Of a DNA stretch of 64,000 nt, positions 1 to 9,763 are shown piece by piece; the stretch's first letter is position 1, and each line of letters opens with the position of its first letter. Location: the NCBI GenBank assembly GCA_013368315.1, contig JAACJM010000132.1:124001-188000 (forward strand), read 5' to 3'. A program made the position numbers and the translations under genes. Under the pieces are notes generated by a model. It was given only the letters and a program-made list of their open reading frames with translations, made no database searches and had not been told where the DNA came from. The stretch is from Tetrapyrgos nigripes. Lineage: Eukaryota; Basidiomycota; Agaricomycetes; Agaricales; Campanellaceae.

Positions 1-49
1 GCAAGCGTACCACGTCCTTTGTGTGTTGTATGAGCAAGTGTACCATGTC
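1..49 (+). pseudogene. host exon with 11-codon tandem repeat, left of the copia insertion
   Basis: A 33-bp unit is repeated on both sides of the copia element (here and at 5089-5130). In the frame that continues into the exon at 5094 it encodes VLCVLYEQAYH-like units. The element splits this array, so the host reading frame is disrupted. Part of the exon lies outside the window. Confidence 0.55.
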
Positions 50-285
50 TAATAGACTTAGGTTATCTTAGCGAATAGTCTTAGTGAAAGTCACAAAGTG
101 GGGGGTAAGAGCGTGCGAACGTATCTCGCTTGACTCTCAAGTATATATCATTAATCAGAGTAGTATAATAATATAAATAGTCTAAGTATATCCGTATGAT
201 CATTTGACCGTATGTCCGCAGTATCTGATTGATTGCCATATGCGTAGTAGCTTAGTAATATGATCGTTATCATTAAATTCCAACA
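50..285 (-). repeat. 3' LTR of the copia element
   Basis: This is the downstream LTR in element orientation. It is preceded (plus-strand 286-294) by the purine tract GAAGGGGAG read on the minus strand, the expected polypurine primer for plus-strand DNA synthesis. It carries CCG and CCA where the other LTR has CTG and CCG, the two visible LTR differences. Confidence 0.93.
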
Positions 286-397
286 CTCCCCTTCAAGCGG
301 ATATCCCTAGTAATCGGGAGAAACGCTTGATCTTATCAGCGGAGAGAGCTTTCGTAAGTATATCCGCAAGTTGATCATTAGTTGACACATGTTTAAC

Positions 398-3300
398 TCA
401 TATGTATCGTTGATGTATCCGATCAGTAAGAAAGTTTTTACGGATATTGAAATGCTTAGTTCTCTGAGTATGTTGTTCTTCAGGAGCACGTATAATTGCC
501 AAAGTAGATGCACTATCTGAGTTGATAAGTACTGGCTCCTGTTCGGCATTTAGAATTTCTTCTATAAAACCTTTCAAATAAATAGCTTCTTGTGAGGCAT
601 GTGCGAGTGCGCATAGTTCAGCCTCAGTAACTGATAAAGTTACCAGTGTGCCTCGCTTACTTGACCAAGAAATAAGTGATTCAGCAAATTTGAATGCATA
701 GCCCATGATTGGTTTATTGCCATACGTGGACATACCATCAGAGTCGGCAAATCCATAAGTAGAAGTAATAATAGGGCTCCCTAGGTTGAGCCAGTAATCG
801 CAAGTTCCTTTCAGATAAAGATAGCATTGTTTAGCTGCAGCGTAATGCTCTTCACCTGGATCATTAAGGTATCTTGCTAGTTGACCAGTACAATATGCAA
901 TGTCTGGCCTAGTACAGTCAGCAACATATCGTAAACCACCGACTAGTGACATATAGTGTTTAATAGCAGCGGCGTCCCGTTGCAGTTCACTCCCAGGTCT
1001 AGGGCTAAGATTTTGCCCGGGTAGCATAGGTGTACGGCGTGCATGTAATTGGTCAAAATTGTATCGTTTGAGAATATTCTCAATGTAATGTTTCTGATGG
1101 AGTTTAATAGTATGATTATTCCTATCTCGTTGAATTTCCATACCGAGAATCCAGTGGATTTCTCCACCGTCAGTGACTTGGACGTGTCCACTAAGTGCAG
1201 TAACAAAAGCTTGTGCAGTAGCTTTGTTAATAGTACATAAAGTAATGTCATCGACGTGACAAGATAGTATTAAAATGAGTTTATTCTCATGATATCGGTA
1301 GAATACCGCATTATCGTAAGTAGACTTCTTAAGTCCTAGTAACTTTATGAGAATATTGCATAATTTTTCATACCATCGACGACCAGCTTGTTTCAACCCA
1401 TATAGAGTCTTTCTGAGTTTAAGTACGTAGCCTTCAGGTAAGTTAGGTAGTAAATTACCCGGAGGTGGACGAAGGTATAACGTTTCCTCGTCAGTAACGT
1501 TTCCGTAAAGATAGGCAGATTTAATATCAATCTGAGTAGTTTCATAGTCTAATGAAGCTGCAAGAGCAAGTATAAAACGTGTACTGCTCATGCGTGCTAC
1601 AGGGGCAAAGATATCATTTGTGTAGTAATCAATGCCTTCTTGTTGACTAAAGCCTTGTGCTACTAGTCTAGATTTCAATTTGGTCTGTTTGCCAAGTTCG
1701 TACTTAGTTTTGTAGACAAATCTGGAACCAATGATATTCGCATCAGCAGGAGGTTTGACGTATTCCCAGGTTCCTAGACTTTCTAGAGATTCTATCTCAG
1801 TTTTCATGGAATCAAACCATGCATCACGTTGTGGATGATTGAGTACATCCTTAAATGAAATTGGATCGCCAACGTTATCAGCGTAGTAAACATTGAATTC
1901 TGTTAAGAAAAAAGCAATGTTTTGTTCAACTTCATCGTAGAGTAAACCTCTGGCTTCTCGAATCCTTTTTGATCGTCTTGGGCCATCAGGTTGTTTAGTT
2001 TCGTCTTCGTCGACATCCATTGGTTCAGGTTCGTGTTCCTGAGAAGTTGGAGTTTCAGTTGTATTTTCTTCTGTAGTTTCTAATGGTTCTTGATTTTTGT
2101 TTTGTAACTCCCCTTCAACTTGCGATTTGGACGTTAAGAATTGCAAGTTGCGTTCTACATTCACTTTAGTACCAAAGTAGACGTAATGGCCTTTTGAATG
2201 ATCGTCAAAGCCTAACCAAACTCCACGTTTTCCTTTAGGAGTTAGTTTACTAGTTCTTGCTTCGTCATATACAATGCAAGGTGTACCAAAGCTATGTAGA
2301 TTGTCTAAGTTTGCGTTAACACCATAACGTTTAAAATAGGGAGTTTGCATTTTTAATGCAGTTTTCGGAGATCTATTAAGTATGTACATAGTATAAAGTC
2401 CTGCATGCCACCATAAACGATTAGGTAGTTTTCCGGTATGCAGATTAACACGAATACCATTCATGATATGTTGATGTATGTTTTCAGCAACTCCGTTTTG
2501 CTGAGGCGTGTCATGAACTGTATAACGTGCAATTGTACCTTGTGCTTTTAGGTAGTTTTTGAATGCACCCGAAGTAAATACGGCATCGTTGTCTGATTGT
2601 AGAATTTTAACTTTGATACCATATTGCGTAAATAGTTCAGTAGTAAATGTAACCCATTGGGTATAAGCTTCGTCTTTTGTTTTAAGTGGAGATAATATTA
2701 ACCAACGCGTACAGTCGTCGACAATGGTTAACCAGTATTTGTAGCCTTCGATAGAGGCAGTTCGTAATGGACCAAATATATCAATATGAAAATGGTCTCC
2801 GAAGTTTTCTGCTAATTCTGAAATACGTTGTTTCGGAACAGAAAGTCTGTGTATATTATTGATGATGCAGTCTTCGCATTGAGTTTCTGTCCAATCATCA
2901 ATAATGATTGTAATAATAGATTTATCTGTTTTTAGTAATGTTTTTAAATTTGTATAACTCATATGACCAATCTGTTTGTGAAGTTCGTATAAACTTAAAG
3001 TAGCAACGTTATCACTCAATTTTTTAGTTGTGATGGAGTAAAGTTTGGCGCTCTCGTGTATAACGCCAATGAAATTGTCCTTGTCATTACGTATTGTACA
3101 TAAATGATCATGAAAAGTAAAAGTATAGTCCGCTTTTTGTGAAATACTGATTAAAGTAAACGGAAGTTTTGAGTTATAGTATACATTTTTAAGAGTGATC
3201 GATGAAGACTCACCATTGTCCTTCCTAACTTCTACCCGCATATCGCCTGCTAATTGAAGATCTAGATGCTCTGAATTGGCAACAGTTAAAGTTATGGCAG

Positions 3301-4759
3301 GCGTAGTATGAACGTTAAAAAGTAAGTTAAGATACGGTGTACAGTGTATAGTAGCACCAGAATCAATGATATGCGTATGATCTTGGTCAGAGATCGCAGT
3401 AAAAGCAGGTAGGGAAATATGATGACTCACCGGAGTCTCTGAGTCTTCCATCTCAACGTCGCTCGAAGAAATTGACTGTACCCAGTCCGATTGCGAAGTT
3501 GACGTAGTCGCAATTTGAGAAGAAGACGACGCAGGCATGGAGATGGCAACTGATGCATTCTCCTTGGTCTTGCCTTTGTTGGATTGTTTAGTAATCCCTT
3601 TCTTCTTCATAGCTTCTTTGGACTTTTCAGTCCACGGTTCTGGGCACGTCAGGGTTGTATGACCCATCTTGTTGCAGTTGAAGCACTTCCGATCCTTTTT
3701 GACATCAGAAGGCTTCTGGAACGGCGCTGCGGCGTTAGCGCGTTCCCCTTTTGACTTGTCCGATCGTTGAGCACTGCCTTGACTAGTGCTACCAGACTTC
3801 TTGTCGGACTTCTTCGAAGGATACGTTCGAGCATTGCTCAAACGATAGTTAGTGAACTCCTTCTTTAGCCGTGCAATGAGGTCGACGGCTCTGTATACGG
3901 GTTTCTCCCCTTCAGCTGCAGTAGTGGCATCCCAAGTAGCTGCAGCTGCATCCACAGTTGCTTCGTAAGAACTGCAAACAAAGTGATAGTGTGGAGGAAT
4001 AATCCCCACTAGAGCTGAGTAAAAAACTTGATCTGAGACATCTATGTCTCTCTTCTTGATAGAAGCCCAGAGATCCTGAGCTTCGTCGAGGAGCTTATCA
4101 AACTCCCAGACTGGTTTACGTAAGTTGAAGAGTTTCCACAGCTCGTTAGACTCTTGAACTGTGGATGAAGGGTCGAAACGTTGCTTGAGCTTCTCGATAA
4201 GCTCTATCGCATCCGACTCTTCGGTGTAGTGGATCATGATTTTATCATCAATCTTGCCTGTAATAGCGTTAAAACAGGCTAGTTTGACAGTATTACCAGG
4301 ATGTAACCCGGAACTTTTAAAGTGTTGGTGACGAATCACCCATATAGCGTTATTAGCGTGGAAGTACCACATTTTCCAATTCTCACTGCCAGTAAGAACT
4401 GTCAGGGAATCAAAAGCTTTGTTGATGTCGCTGAGCGGCATCACGTAGTTGGGGTTTGTGTTTTTGGGCACAGATAATGCGACCGACGAAGTAGAGGTAG
4501 ATGGAGGAGATGATGGTGAAGTAGGGGCAGTATCCCGGACATCAGTCCTAGTATTTTCGCCAGCATCAGACATAATGGGATCAAGTGGGAATGGAAGAGG
4601 GTTTTGGAAGAGAGGATCAAGTGGTTGTGCTTGTGAAGTAGATGATATGGGCGGAGTAGGAGTTTGGGTACCAGAGGGATGTGCACTAGAGTGGCGACTG
4701 GTAGTAGGAAGTGGGATATCTGGGGCTGATCCTTGAGATCGAGTTTGTCGACTAGTCAT
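398..4759 (-). CDS. copia Gag-Pol polyprotein (1453 codons before an in-frame TGA)
   Basis: A single frame encodes all copia domains in the copia order. Gag covers about residues 100-330 and is followed by a CCHC zinc knuckle (CFNCNKMGHTTLTC, about 360). The aspartic protease motif IDSGATIHC is near 465. The integrase has an HHCC zinc region (HKQIGHM..., CEDC) and a D,D,E core with SDNDAVF. Reverse transcriptase shows DIKSAYLYG and HVDD in place of the usual YVDD. RNase H has FADSDG and NSDSAS. Homology continues past the TGA at 398-400 through a QLADILTKAL motif to a stop at 293-295, so the original product was about 35 residues longer. The TGA sits where CGA would fit. The element may be close to functional; the lost tail belongs to RNase H. 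Confidence 0.93.
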   Translation of the reverse strand: MTSRQTRSQGSAPDIPLPTTSRHSSAHPSGTQTPTPPISSTSQAQPLDPLFQNPLPFPLDPIMSDAGENTRTDVRDTAPTSPSSPPSTSTSSVALSVPKNTNPNYVMPLSDINKAFDSLTVLTGSENWKMWYFHANNAIWVIRHQHFKSSGLHPGNTVKLACFNAITGKIDDKIMIHYTEESDAIELIEKLKQRFDPSSTVQESNELWKLFNLRKPVWEFDKLLDEAQDLWASIKKRDIDVSDQVFYSALVGIIPPHYHFVCSSYEATVDAAAATWDATTAAEGEKPVYRAVDLIARLKKEFTNYRLSNARTYPSKKSDKKSGSTSQGSAQRSDKSKGERANAAAPFQKPSDVKKDRKCFNCNKMGHTTLTCPEPWTEKSKEAMKKKGITKQSNKGKTKENASVAISMPASSSSQIATTSTSQSDWVQSISSSDVEMEDSETPVSHHISLPAFTAISDQDHTHIIDSGATIHCTPYLNLLFNVHTTPAITLTVANSEHLDLQLAGDMRVEVRKDNGESSSITLKNVYYNSKLPFTLISISQKADYTFTFHDHLCTIRNDKDNFIGVIHESAKLYSITTKKLSDNVATLSLYELHKQIGHMSYTNLKTLLKTDKSIITIIIDDWTETQCEDCIINNIHRLSVPKQRISELAENFGDHFHIDIFGPLRTASIEGYKYWLTIVDDCTRWLILSPLKTKDEAYTQWVTFTTELFTQYGIKVKILQSDNDAVFTSGAFKNYLKAQGTIARYTVHDTPQQNGVAENIHQHIMNGIRVNLHTGKLPNRLWWHAGLYTMYILNRSPKTALKMQTPYFKRYGVNANLDNLHSFGTPCIVYDEARTSKLTPKGKRGVWLGFDDHSKGHYVYFGTKVNVERNLQFLTSKSQVEGELQNKNQEPLETTEENTTETPTSQEHEPEPMDVDEDETKQPDGPRRSKRIREARGLLYDEVEQNIAFFLTEFNVYYADNVGDPISFKDVLNHPQRDAWFDSMKTEIESLESLGTWEYVKPPADANIIGSRFVYKTKYELGKQTKLKSRLVAQGFSQQEGIDYYTNDIFAPVARMSSTRFILALAASLDYETTQIDIKSAYLYGNVTDEETLYLRPPPGNLLPNLPEGYVLKLRKTLYGLKQAGRRWYEKLCNILIKLLGLKKSTYDNAVFYRYHENKLILILSCHVDDITLCTINKATAQAFVTALSGHVQVTDGGEIHWILGMEIQRDRNNHTIKLHQKHYIENILKRYNFDQLHARRTPMLPGQNLSPRPGSELQRDAAAIKHYMSLVGGLRYVADCTRPDIAYCTGQLARYLNDPGEEHYAAAKQCYLYLKGTCDYWLNLGSPIITSTYGFADSDGMSTYGNKPIMGYAFKFAESLISWSSKRGTLVTLSVTEAELCALAHASQEAIYLKGFIEEILNAEQEPVLINSDSASTLAIIRAPEEQHTQRTKHFNIRKNFLTDRIHQRYI

Positions 4760-4838
4760 ATACTAGTCCAAGAACAGAGTACGAGTAGAGAGTAAAGCAG
4801 AGTAGAACAAGTGTTTATCGGAGTTATAGCAAGCTAGG

Positions 4839-4852
4839 CGGGGCCCATAACC
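4839..4852 (-). other. copia primer binding site, initiator tRNA-Met half-molecule type
   Basis: Directly next to the 5' LTR the minus strand reads GGTTATGGGCCCCG. It is complementary to the anticodon stem-loop of initiator tRNA-Met (GGGCCCATAACC, with CAT as anticodon), not to a tRNA 3' end. Drosophila copia is known to prime from a cleaved initiator tRNA-Met in this way. The match is seen here; the priming mechanism is inferred. Confidence 0.8.
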
Positions 4853-5088
4853 TAATAGACTTAGGTTATCTTAGCGAATAGTCTTAGTGAAAGTCACAAA
4901 GTGGGGGGTAAGAGCGTGCGAACGTATCTCGCTTGACTCTCAAGTATATATCATTAATCAGAGTAGTATAATAATATAAATAGTCTAAGTATATCCGTAT
5001 GATCATTTGACTGTATGTCCGCAGTATCTGATTGATTGCCGTATGCGTAGTAGCTTAGTAATATGATCGTTATCATTAAATTCCAACA
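4853..5088 (-). repeat. 5' LTR of the copia element
   Basis: This is the upstream LTR in element orientation and should carry the promoter. It is 236 bp, the same length as the LTR at 50-285 and almost identical to it. The outer end is followed by the ATGTC target duplication at 5089-5093. Confidence 0.93.
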
Positions 5089-5093
5089 ATGTC

Positions 5094-6566
5094 CTTTGTG
5101 TGTTGTATGAGCAAGCATACCACGTCCTTTGCACTCTCAAAAAGGGTGAGCTCGCTGCTGCCACTGATGAGCAAATCTCTTTTATTGTGAGTTCTCTGTC
5201 TTTCTTTTCCCTCTTTACTTTGGCGGTGTTGTTCATCTACTTGTGATGATCAGCGCGACCTTGATTACTCCATCCTCCACAATGGGTTGGCTTTTCCTGA
5301 TTGGGTTCACCATGTATGGGACATGGCGCTAGAATTGCTCATCACAATCTTTCCCACTCAGCATTCTGCCAAAGCCAGAGCCTGTCTTGGCTGACCATGT
5401 CTAGTTGCAAAGCTGTGGCTGAGTTGGGCAATCCTTGGGATCCCAAGAAAGCCTTGCCAGTTCAGACCAACCTTGTAAGTCTTCTTAATCCTTCTCTTTA
5501 CTATCCTTTTTGCGCATTTTTACACCTTTTATTTAGATGGATATGCCTATGTACACTAGTGAGGAGGCTCCCACTAGTACACCCGCCAGTCCAAGTACTT
5601 CAAGTGCTCAACTGCCAGTTGCTTCCATAGCTGCCAGTGGCTGACACTCCATTTCTTTTTTTTTTTTTCACTAATTCTTGCACTTACTGTCTGCTAGTGT
5701 CGCAAAAAGGTTGTCAAGCAAGTTGAAGTGGTGCTTGCCAAATGTCCTTCCCACAAAAACAAGACTGTCTCAGTAAGTTCTTTTGTTCTGCCTTCTTGTT
5801 TCTTATCTTGTTGACTGCTAATTTTCCCTTTGGGATTTATAGGACACTGTCCCTTCAACTCCTGCTTGTCCACAAAAACAAATTCGTTTTACCAGTCTGT
5901 CTACACCACCTGTGTCACCAGTACGTCCAGAACTGGCTTTGCCTGAAGCTATTCAGGCAAGACGAGAGATGTTTCCTCCTGTACAACCTGTACAAGTGCT
6001 GGATCATCTTTTTATTACTAGTGACAATGATCAACTGTCCTGGGTGGGTGATCGTTCTCCTTCTAGAGGGTCTCGTACCCCTATGACATTGCCAGTGAGG
6101 GGCAGGACTTCCGCTCCCTTGGTTACTTGGGAAGACTTGGATGGTCTCCTTGCAAGTCTTCTTTTTTATCATTTCTTCTTTGTTCTTTTCACTTATTCTT
6201 TCTTTTTACAGCTCATGTCTTCATGTTCTGCTAGTCCAGTAGGGAATAGTGACTTCATGGCTTCACTGCCAGTCCCAATTATAGCTAGGTGTCATACTTC
6301 TCCCACCAGGGCTGAAGTTTTGTGCAATGTGGAGATTGTTCTGGCTGCTGGTGATACTGTAAGCTTCATTTTTGGTTTCCTCTCTCTTTGTTCTTTTCAA
6401 ATGCTTACTTGTGAGGGATCTTGCCTACTTTTCATAGGTTTCTCAACATGTCTTGGATTGGTTGGAGGAGCACCCTGAGGAGTCTAACTCTTCAGAGGAG
6501 TCTAGCTCTGGGTCTTCAACACCAGTTCTGCCGTCTCCTCCCACCAGTGTGGCTCCTAGAGGCTGA
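5094..6566 (+). pseudogene. multi-exon host gene, interrupted by copia; function unknown
   Basis: Spliced coding sequence can be followed across several introns. A first exon ends in KKGELAAATDEQISFI and joins at about 5251 to RDLDYSILHNGLAF..., giving a helical stretch with WVHHVWDMALELL that then meets a TGA. Further exons join at 5476-5535 (GTAAGT...AG), about 5771-5842, 6152-6211 (a GC-AG intron) and 6359-6437. The last exon reads VSQHVLDWLEEHPEES and stops at 6564-6566. The frames around 5390 and 5640 do not join cleanly, so the gene looks decayed as well as split by the retrotransposon. The product is rich in Ser/Pro/Thr with no domain I recognise. CTGCCAGT and ACTAGT words are frequent. 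Confidence 0.5.
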
Positions 6567-6651
6567 GACCCCACTCCTTGAGTAAGTCTTTCTTACTTCT
6601 ACTTTTTCTCTACTGGCAGTTTTCTAACCACCGGTTTCTTTGATTTTTCAG

Positions 6652-7812
6652 CCACTCTTGGGACATCATTCAGACTTCAATTCCTTCCTCCATCATGCTG
6701 CTAGTGCTCCTGACAAGAACTTGGAGCCAATTGAGAGGCATAGCGCTTCACTGCCAATGATTCTCCCAATCTGTCGTTGTCGTCTTCATAGGCTTCTTAG
6801 GCGCCAATCACCAACTCCAGAACCTGAAGCTTCACCACATCCAGGACCTTCAAGATCTAGGGCCTCTCCATTTGTTCCAGCTTCTCCTCCCATTAGTCAC
6901 CAATATCATCGTTGGGATCCATCTTCTCCACGTCGTCTTCGTATTCCTCACACTAGTCCTGATGAACTGGTTGGCAATTTCCCTTTACACTGCCAGAACA
7001 TCACCCTAAGACTGTTACCAATGGATTTCGAATACAACTGTCCAGAGTCTTTTCTGGACTTGGAAGCCATCGAGGACAACAAAGATCCTGACCTAGTGGC
7101 ACCAGGGGACATCGATATGGATGCATTCTATGGTTTGGAGGCTCCTGAGGTGGACTGGGACTCTCTTGTAGAGGCCATGGCAAATTGGGACACTCATCTC
7201 AATGGGGATGACTCTGTGCCTACCACCAGAGTTGAAGCTTGTGAACTGCCAGTCACAGGTCCTGCAGTTGAAACTGCAGTGCCAGTCAATCCTGCCCCAT
7301 GTACTCATCTATCACCAGAGGAGGTCTATCATAGGGAGATGGAGCACCAACGCCTTCATCCTGTAACTATCCACATCGATTCTCCTCCTGAAGACTTTAG
7401 CTACTTGGATTTCCCCTATGAATCCTTCGTCTTGGCCAGGAGATGGCGTTCCCTTTTTCCTCAATATATTCGTCCACCCTCTTCAACCTTCAACAAACTG
7501 CTGACTAACAGTTCTCTTTCTTATACCAGTATTACAACTAGGGCTTTATTCAGGAGATATGGTCTTGGTCTTGCACTGCCAATCTGTCGTCCCCAGTATC
7601 CTGTGCAACTTGCAGATGACAGCCAGGATACTTGGGATGATAAGAGAGGTACCCACAGGCCAACTCATCCTTCTGATCCCACTGGCTATGGTAGATGTAG
7701 ATATCTTGGACCCTTTCCTTTCTTTTTTGCTCCTTCTTTATTTAAAGCTACTCGTAGATCCATACAACATGTATTTGGTAGCAAACGTAACCATCGTAGT
7801 CGTAAAAAGTAG
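6652..7812 (+). CDS. hypothetical protein, long terminal exon
   Basis: An open frame of 387 codons starts at the 3' splice site TTTTTCAG|CC at 6650-6651 and ends at TAG 7810-7812. The first half is Pro/Ser/Arg rich; the middle is acidic (DLEAIEDNKDPD, WDSLVEAMANWD); the end is basic (SKRNHRSRKK), which could be a nuclear localisation signal. The upstream exon in the frame of the preceding gene stops at 6566, so this exon is entered in another frame, from another transcript, or after a frameshift. The first ATG inside the frame is at about 6760. I recognise no domain. Confidence 0.45.
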   Translation, partial: PLLGHHSDFNSFLHHAASAPDKNLEPIERHSASLPMILPICRCRLHRLLRRQSPTPEPEASPHPGPSRSRASPFVPASPPISHQYHRWDPSSPRRLRIPHTSPDELVGNFPLHCQNITLRLLPMDFEYNCPESFLDLEAIEDNKDPDLVAPGDIDMDAFYGLEAPEVDWDSLVEAMANWDTHLNGDDSVPTTRVEACELPVTGPAVETAVPVNPAPCTHLSPEEVYHREMEHQRLHPVTIHIDSPPEDFSYLDFPYESFVLARRWRSLFPQYIRPPSSTFNKLLTNSSLSYTSITTRALFRRYGLGLALPICRPQYPVQLADDSQDTWDDKRGTHRPTHPSDPTGYGRCRYLGPFPFFFAPSLFKATRRSIQHVFGSKRNHRSRKK

Positions 7813-8253
7813 ACTTGTACATATGTACTTTTCCTTCCACTAGTTCTTATAGCAGTAGAATACTCATGTCTTTGAATATACCCTACTTTCTTGGTACACG
7901 TTCTGGTGCTAGATTCTTAAGTGTACGATGCCTTTGAAAGCCATGTCTGTTCATCAACCACCAGAAGCCATTGGTACATACTTTTGCTCCACTGAGTGTC
8001 CATCTTTCAACTGCCAATTCGAAGTTTAGCTTCAAATTCGGAGCTACATGTTTTCTGCTTTCTGATCTGAAACTGCTAGTTTCTTCTACTTGTTTATGAT
8101 GTATTGAAGTTCCTCCACATATTTGAAACTCCTAGCTTCTAGAGGTTTTGTAGGGTGTAGGGTATGCACCTCCTCCCCCCAACTAAAGATTTCATCATCC
8201 TGATGAAACTGTATCATCAGGTACCTTCACAGTAGGACCACCAGAATTTCGAG
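7813..8253. other. intergenic stretch, no gene seen
   Basis: There is no convincing coding frame here. It contains several CTAGT and CTGCCA words typical of this neighbourhood and a pyrimidine tract CCTCCTCCCCCC near 8168. On the minus strand that tract would resemble a polypurine tract, but no matching LTR was found. Confidence 0.4.
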
Positions 8254-8260
8254 TATAAAA
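8254..8260 (+). promoter_or_regulatory. TATA box of the gene at 8330
   Basis: TATAAAA lies 76 bp before the ATG at 8330 and is followed by a pyrimidine-rich stretch (TCTTTTCACTATCTCTTACTCT) just before the start, a common fungal arrangement. Confidence 0.5.
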
Positions 8261-8329
8261 GACCTAAGGATTTCGCTGTTTAAACCAGAATGAAACCTTT
8301 CATTCAGTCTTTTCACTATCTCTTACTCT

Positions 8330-9763
8330 ATGTCTGCCACCACTACTACATCTTCCTTCAATGCTGACACCTGGATGGCTAAAGTATCCGAGGCTCACGA
8401 CAACACTGCTGCTGTAGGTGGCATGAAAAACCCAGGGGCCTTAATGGTCACTGCTCTTCAGTCCTATGGCGACACTTTGGTTCGTACTGGTGCTCTCCTT
8501 CTAAGTGAATTTCACTAACTAGCAATTTCTCCTAGTCCGAGCATTTTGACATCAAGGAGTTCCACAAGAACAATTCCTGTGTTAGCGCCTACTTGTGTCA
8601 TGCTGAAAGCATCAAAACATATGTCAACCAGTACCATATCGACAAGAACAAGCTGCACTGCCTTGACAAGATTACCAACTTCACCAATGCCCTTCTAAAG
8701 GCGTGTCGAGGCAGTCGTCCTTCTGTTGAACCAGGTATGATTCGTATTTGGCAAGGGCAAGCGTAAGGTTCGTTGATTGACTGCTAGTACTTCTTATTAT
8801 GTTATTCATTCAACCTTCTTAGTGCATTATTTCTGCTCCCATTGTTGAAGACAGTGAGTCTGAGGTTGAGATTGTTACTGAGCCCATGGAAGACATTGTG
8901 GTATGTTTTCCTGCTACTTTTATCCAATGCTCACTTTACTGCCAGATGAAAGAAGCTGGGCTTGCTGCTTCAGCTCACACTCCAAGCCAGACTCCTAAGA
9001 GCTTGAAAGATTTGCCCAAAATCTCTAAGGTAACTGTGAGCACTCTCTGTTTTACTTCATCACCAGTTTACCCTAACCGCCAATTCATGTCAGAAGACTC
9101 CCACCAGTGCTACTAGTGGTTCTCACAGTGTCACCACTCATGCCACCACTTGTATGTCTTCATTATTCCTTGGTTGAGGGCATCGATACCTCTTCTAGAG
9201 AGTACCTCAAAGCTGACTACTATCTTCATAAGGCAGAGGCTAACCACCAGGAAGAAGTTGCTCATAGCAAGAAGATGCGAACCTTTACTGGTTCGGTGAA
9301 CAACTTCAACCCACCTACGGATGGTAAGTTCACATTCCTTCTGTTTTCCTTCTAACTTTTTTATGGACTTTATTATACAGAACCCATTGAGACACCAGAG
9401 GATCTGTTGCACAAGACCAACATTGGGACCTTCCTTGAATACCAGAAACTTCCTGAAGAGTCTCCCAACATGCTTCAGAACTTCCTTTGCAACAAGCTGC
9501 TTTCTGTGGGTCACCAGATGCATTTCCTTGCTAGCCACTATCACAGTGCCTACAACAATCTCGTGTCCATGATCAACGCCAAACTGGTGCGTACTGATCT
9601 CAAGGAGAAAGATGCTACCGCCAAAGAGGCCCTTAATGGCTTGTCTCCCAACAGTAAACAGATCTGGCTCTGTTATTCCAGTCAAGACCTTAGCATCCTC
9701 TTCTGTACGTTGATTGTATGTAGACAGTTGAACTGTTCTTGTAGACTTGTCTATGTTCCTTAG
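8330..9763 (+). CDS. multi-exon hypothetical protein (span includes introns)
   Basis: The ATG at 8330 starts MSATTTTSSFNADTWMAKVSEAH. Exon-like pieces follow at about 8536-8733 (SEHFDIKEFHKNN...), 8822-8900, 8946-9029 (MKEAGLAAS...), 9094-9150, about 9200-9324 (EYLKADYYLHKAEANHQEE...) and 9381 onward (EPIETPEDLLHKTNIG...). Introns with GTATGT or GTAAGT donors and CAG acceptors separate most of them. The product is polar and helical, with one acidic patch (EDSESEVEIVTEPMEDI), no signal peptide and no membrane span. It could be a host gene or a gag-like protein carried by a mobile element; I do not recognise it. Exon borders around 9150-9200 are uncertain. Confidence 0.5.

Larger units (their letters stand above)
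50..5088 (-). mobile_element. Ty1/copia LTR retrotransposon, near full length
   Basis: Two 236-bp LTRs (50-285 and 4853-5088) bracket one long minus-strand gag-pol frame. Direct copies of ATGTC lie outside both ends (45-49 and 5089-5093), so this is a clean insertion with a 5-bp target duplication. The LTR starts TGTTGGAA, as copia LTRs usually do, and ends in TA rather than CA. The two LTRs differ visibly at two positions, both CpG transitions, so the insertion is recent. The target is an 11-codon repeat of a host gene that continues on both sides. Confidence 0.95.

Noticed and set aside
8160..8200. Polypurine tract and LTR of gypsy B
   Set aside because: A purine run exists on the minus strand, but no repeated LTR sequence was found elsewhere and 2.6 kb of unrelated gene-like sequence separates it from B pol.
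9131..9685. 184-codon minus-strand frame
   Set aside because: It lies antisense to spliced coding exons at 9200-9700 and has no recognisable motif; a shadow frame.
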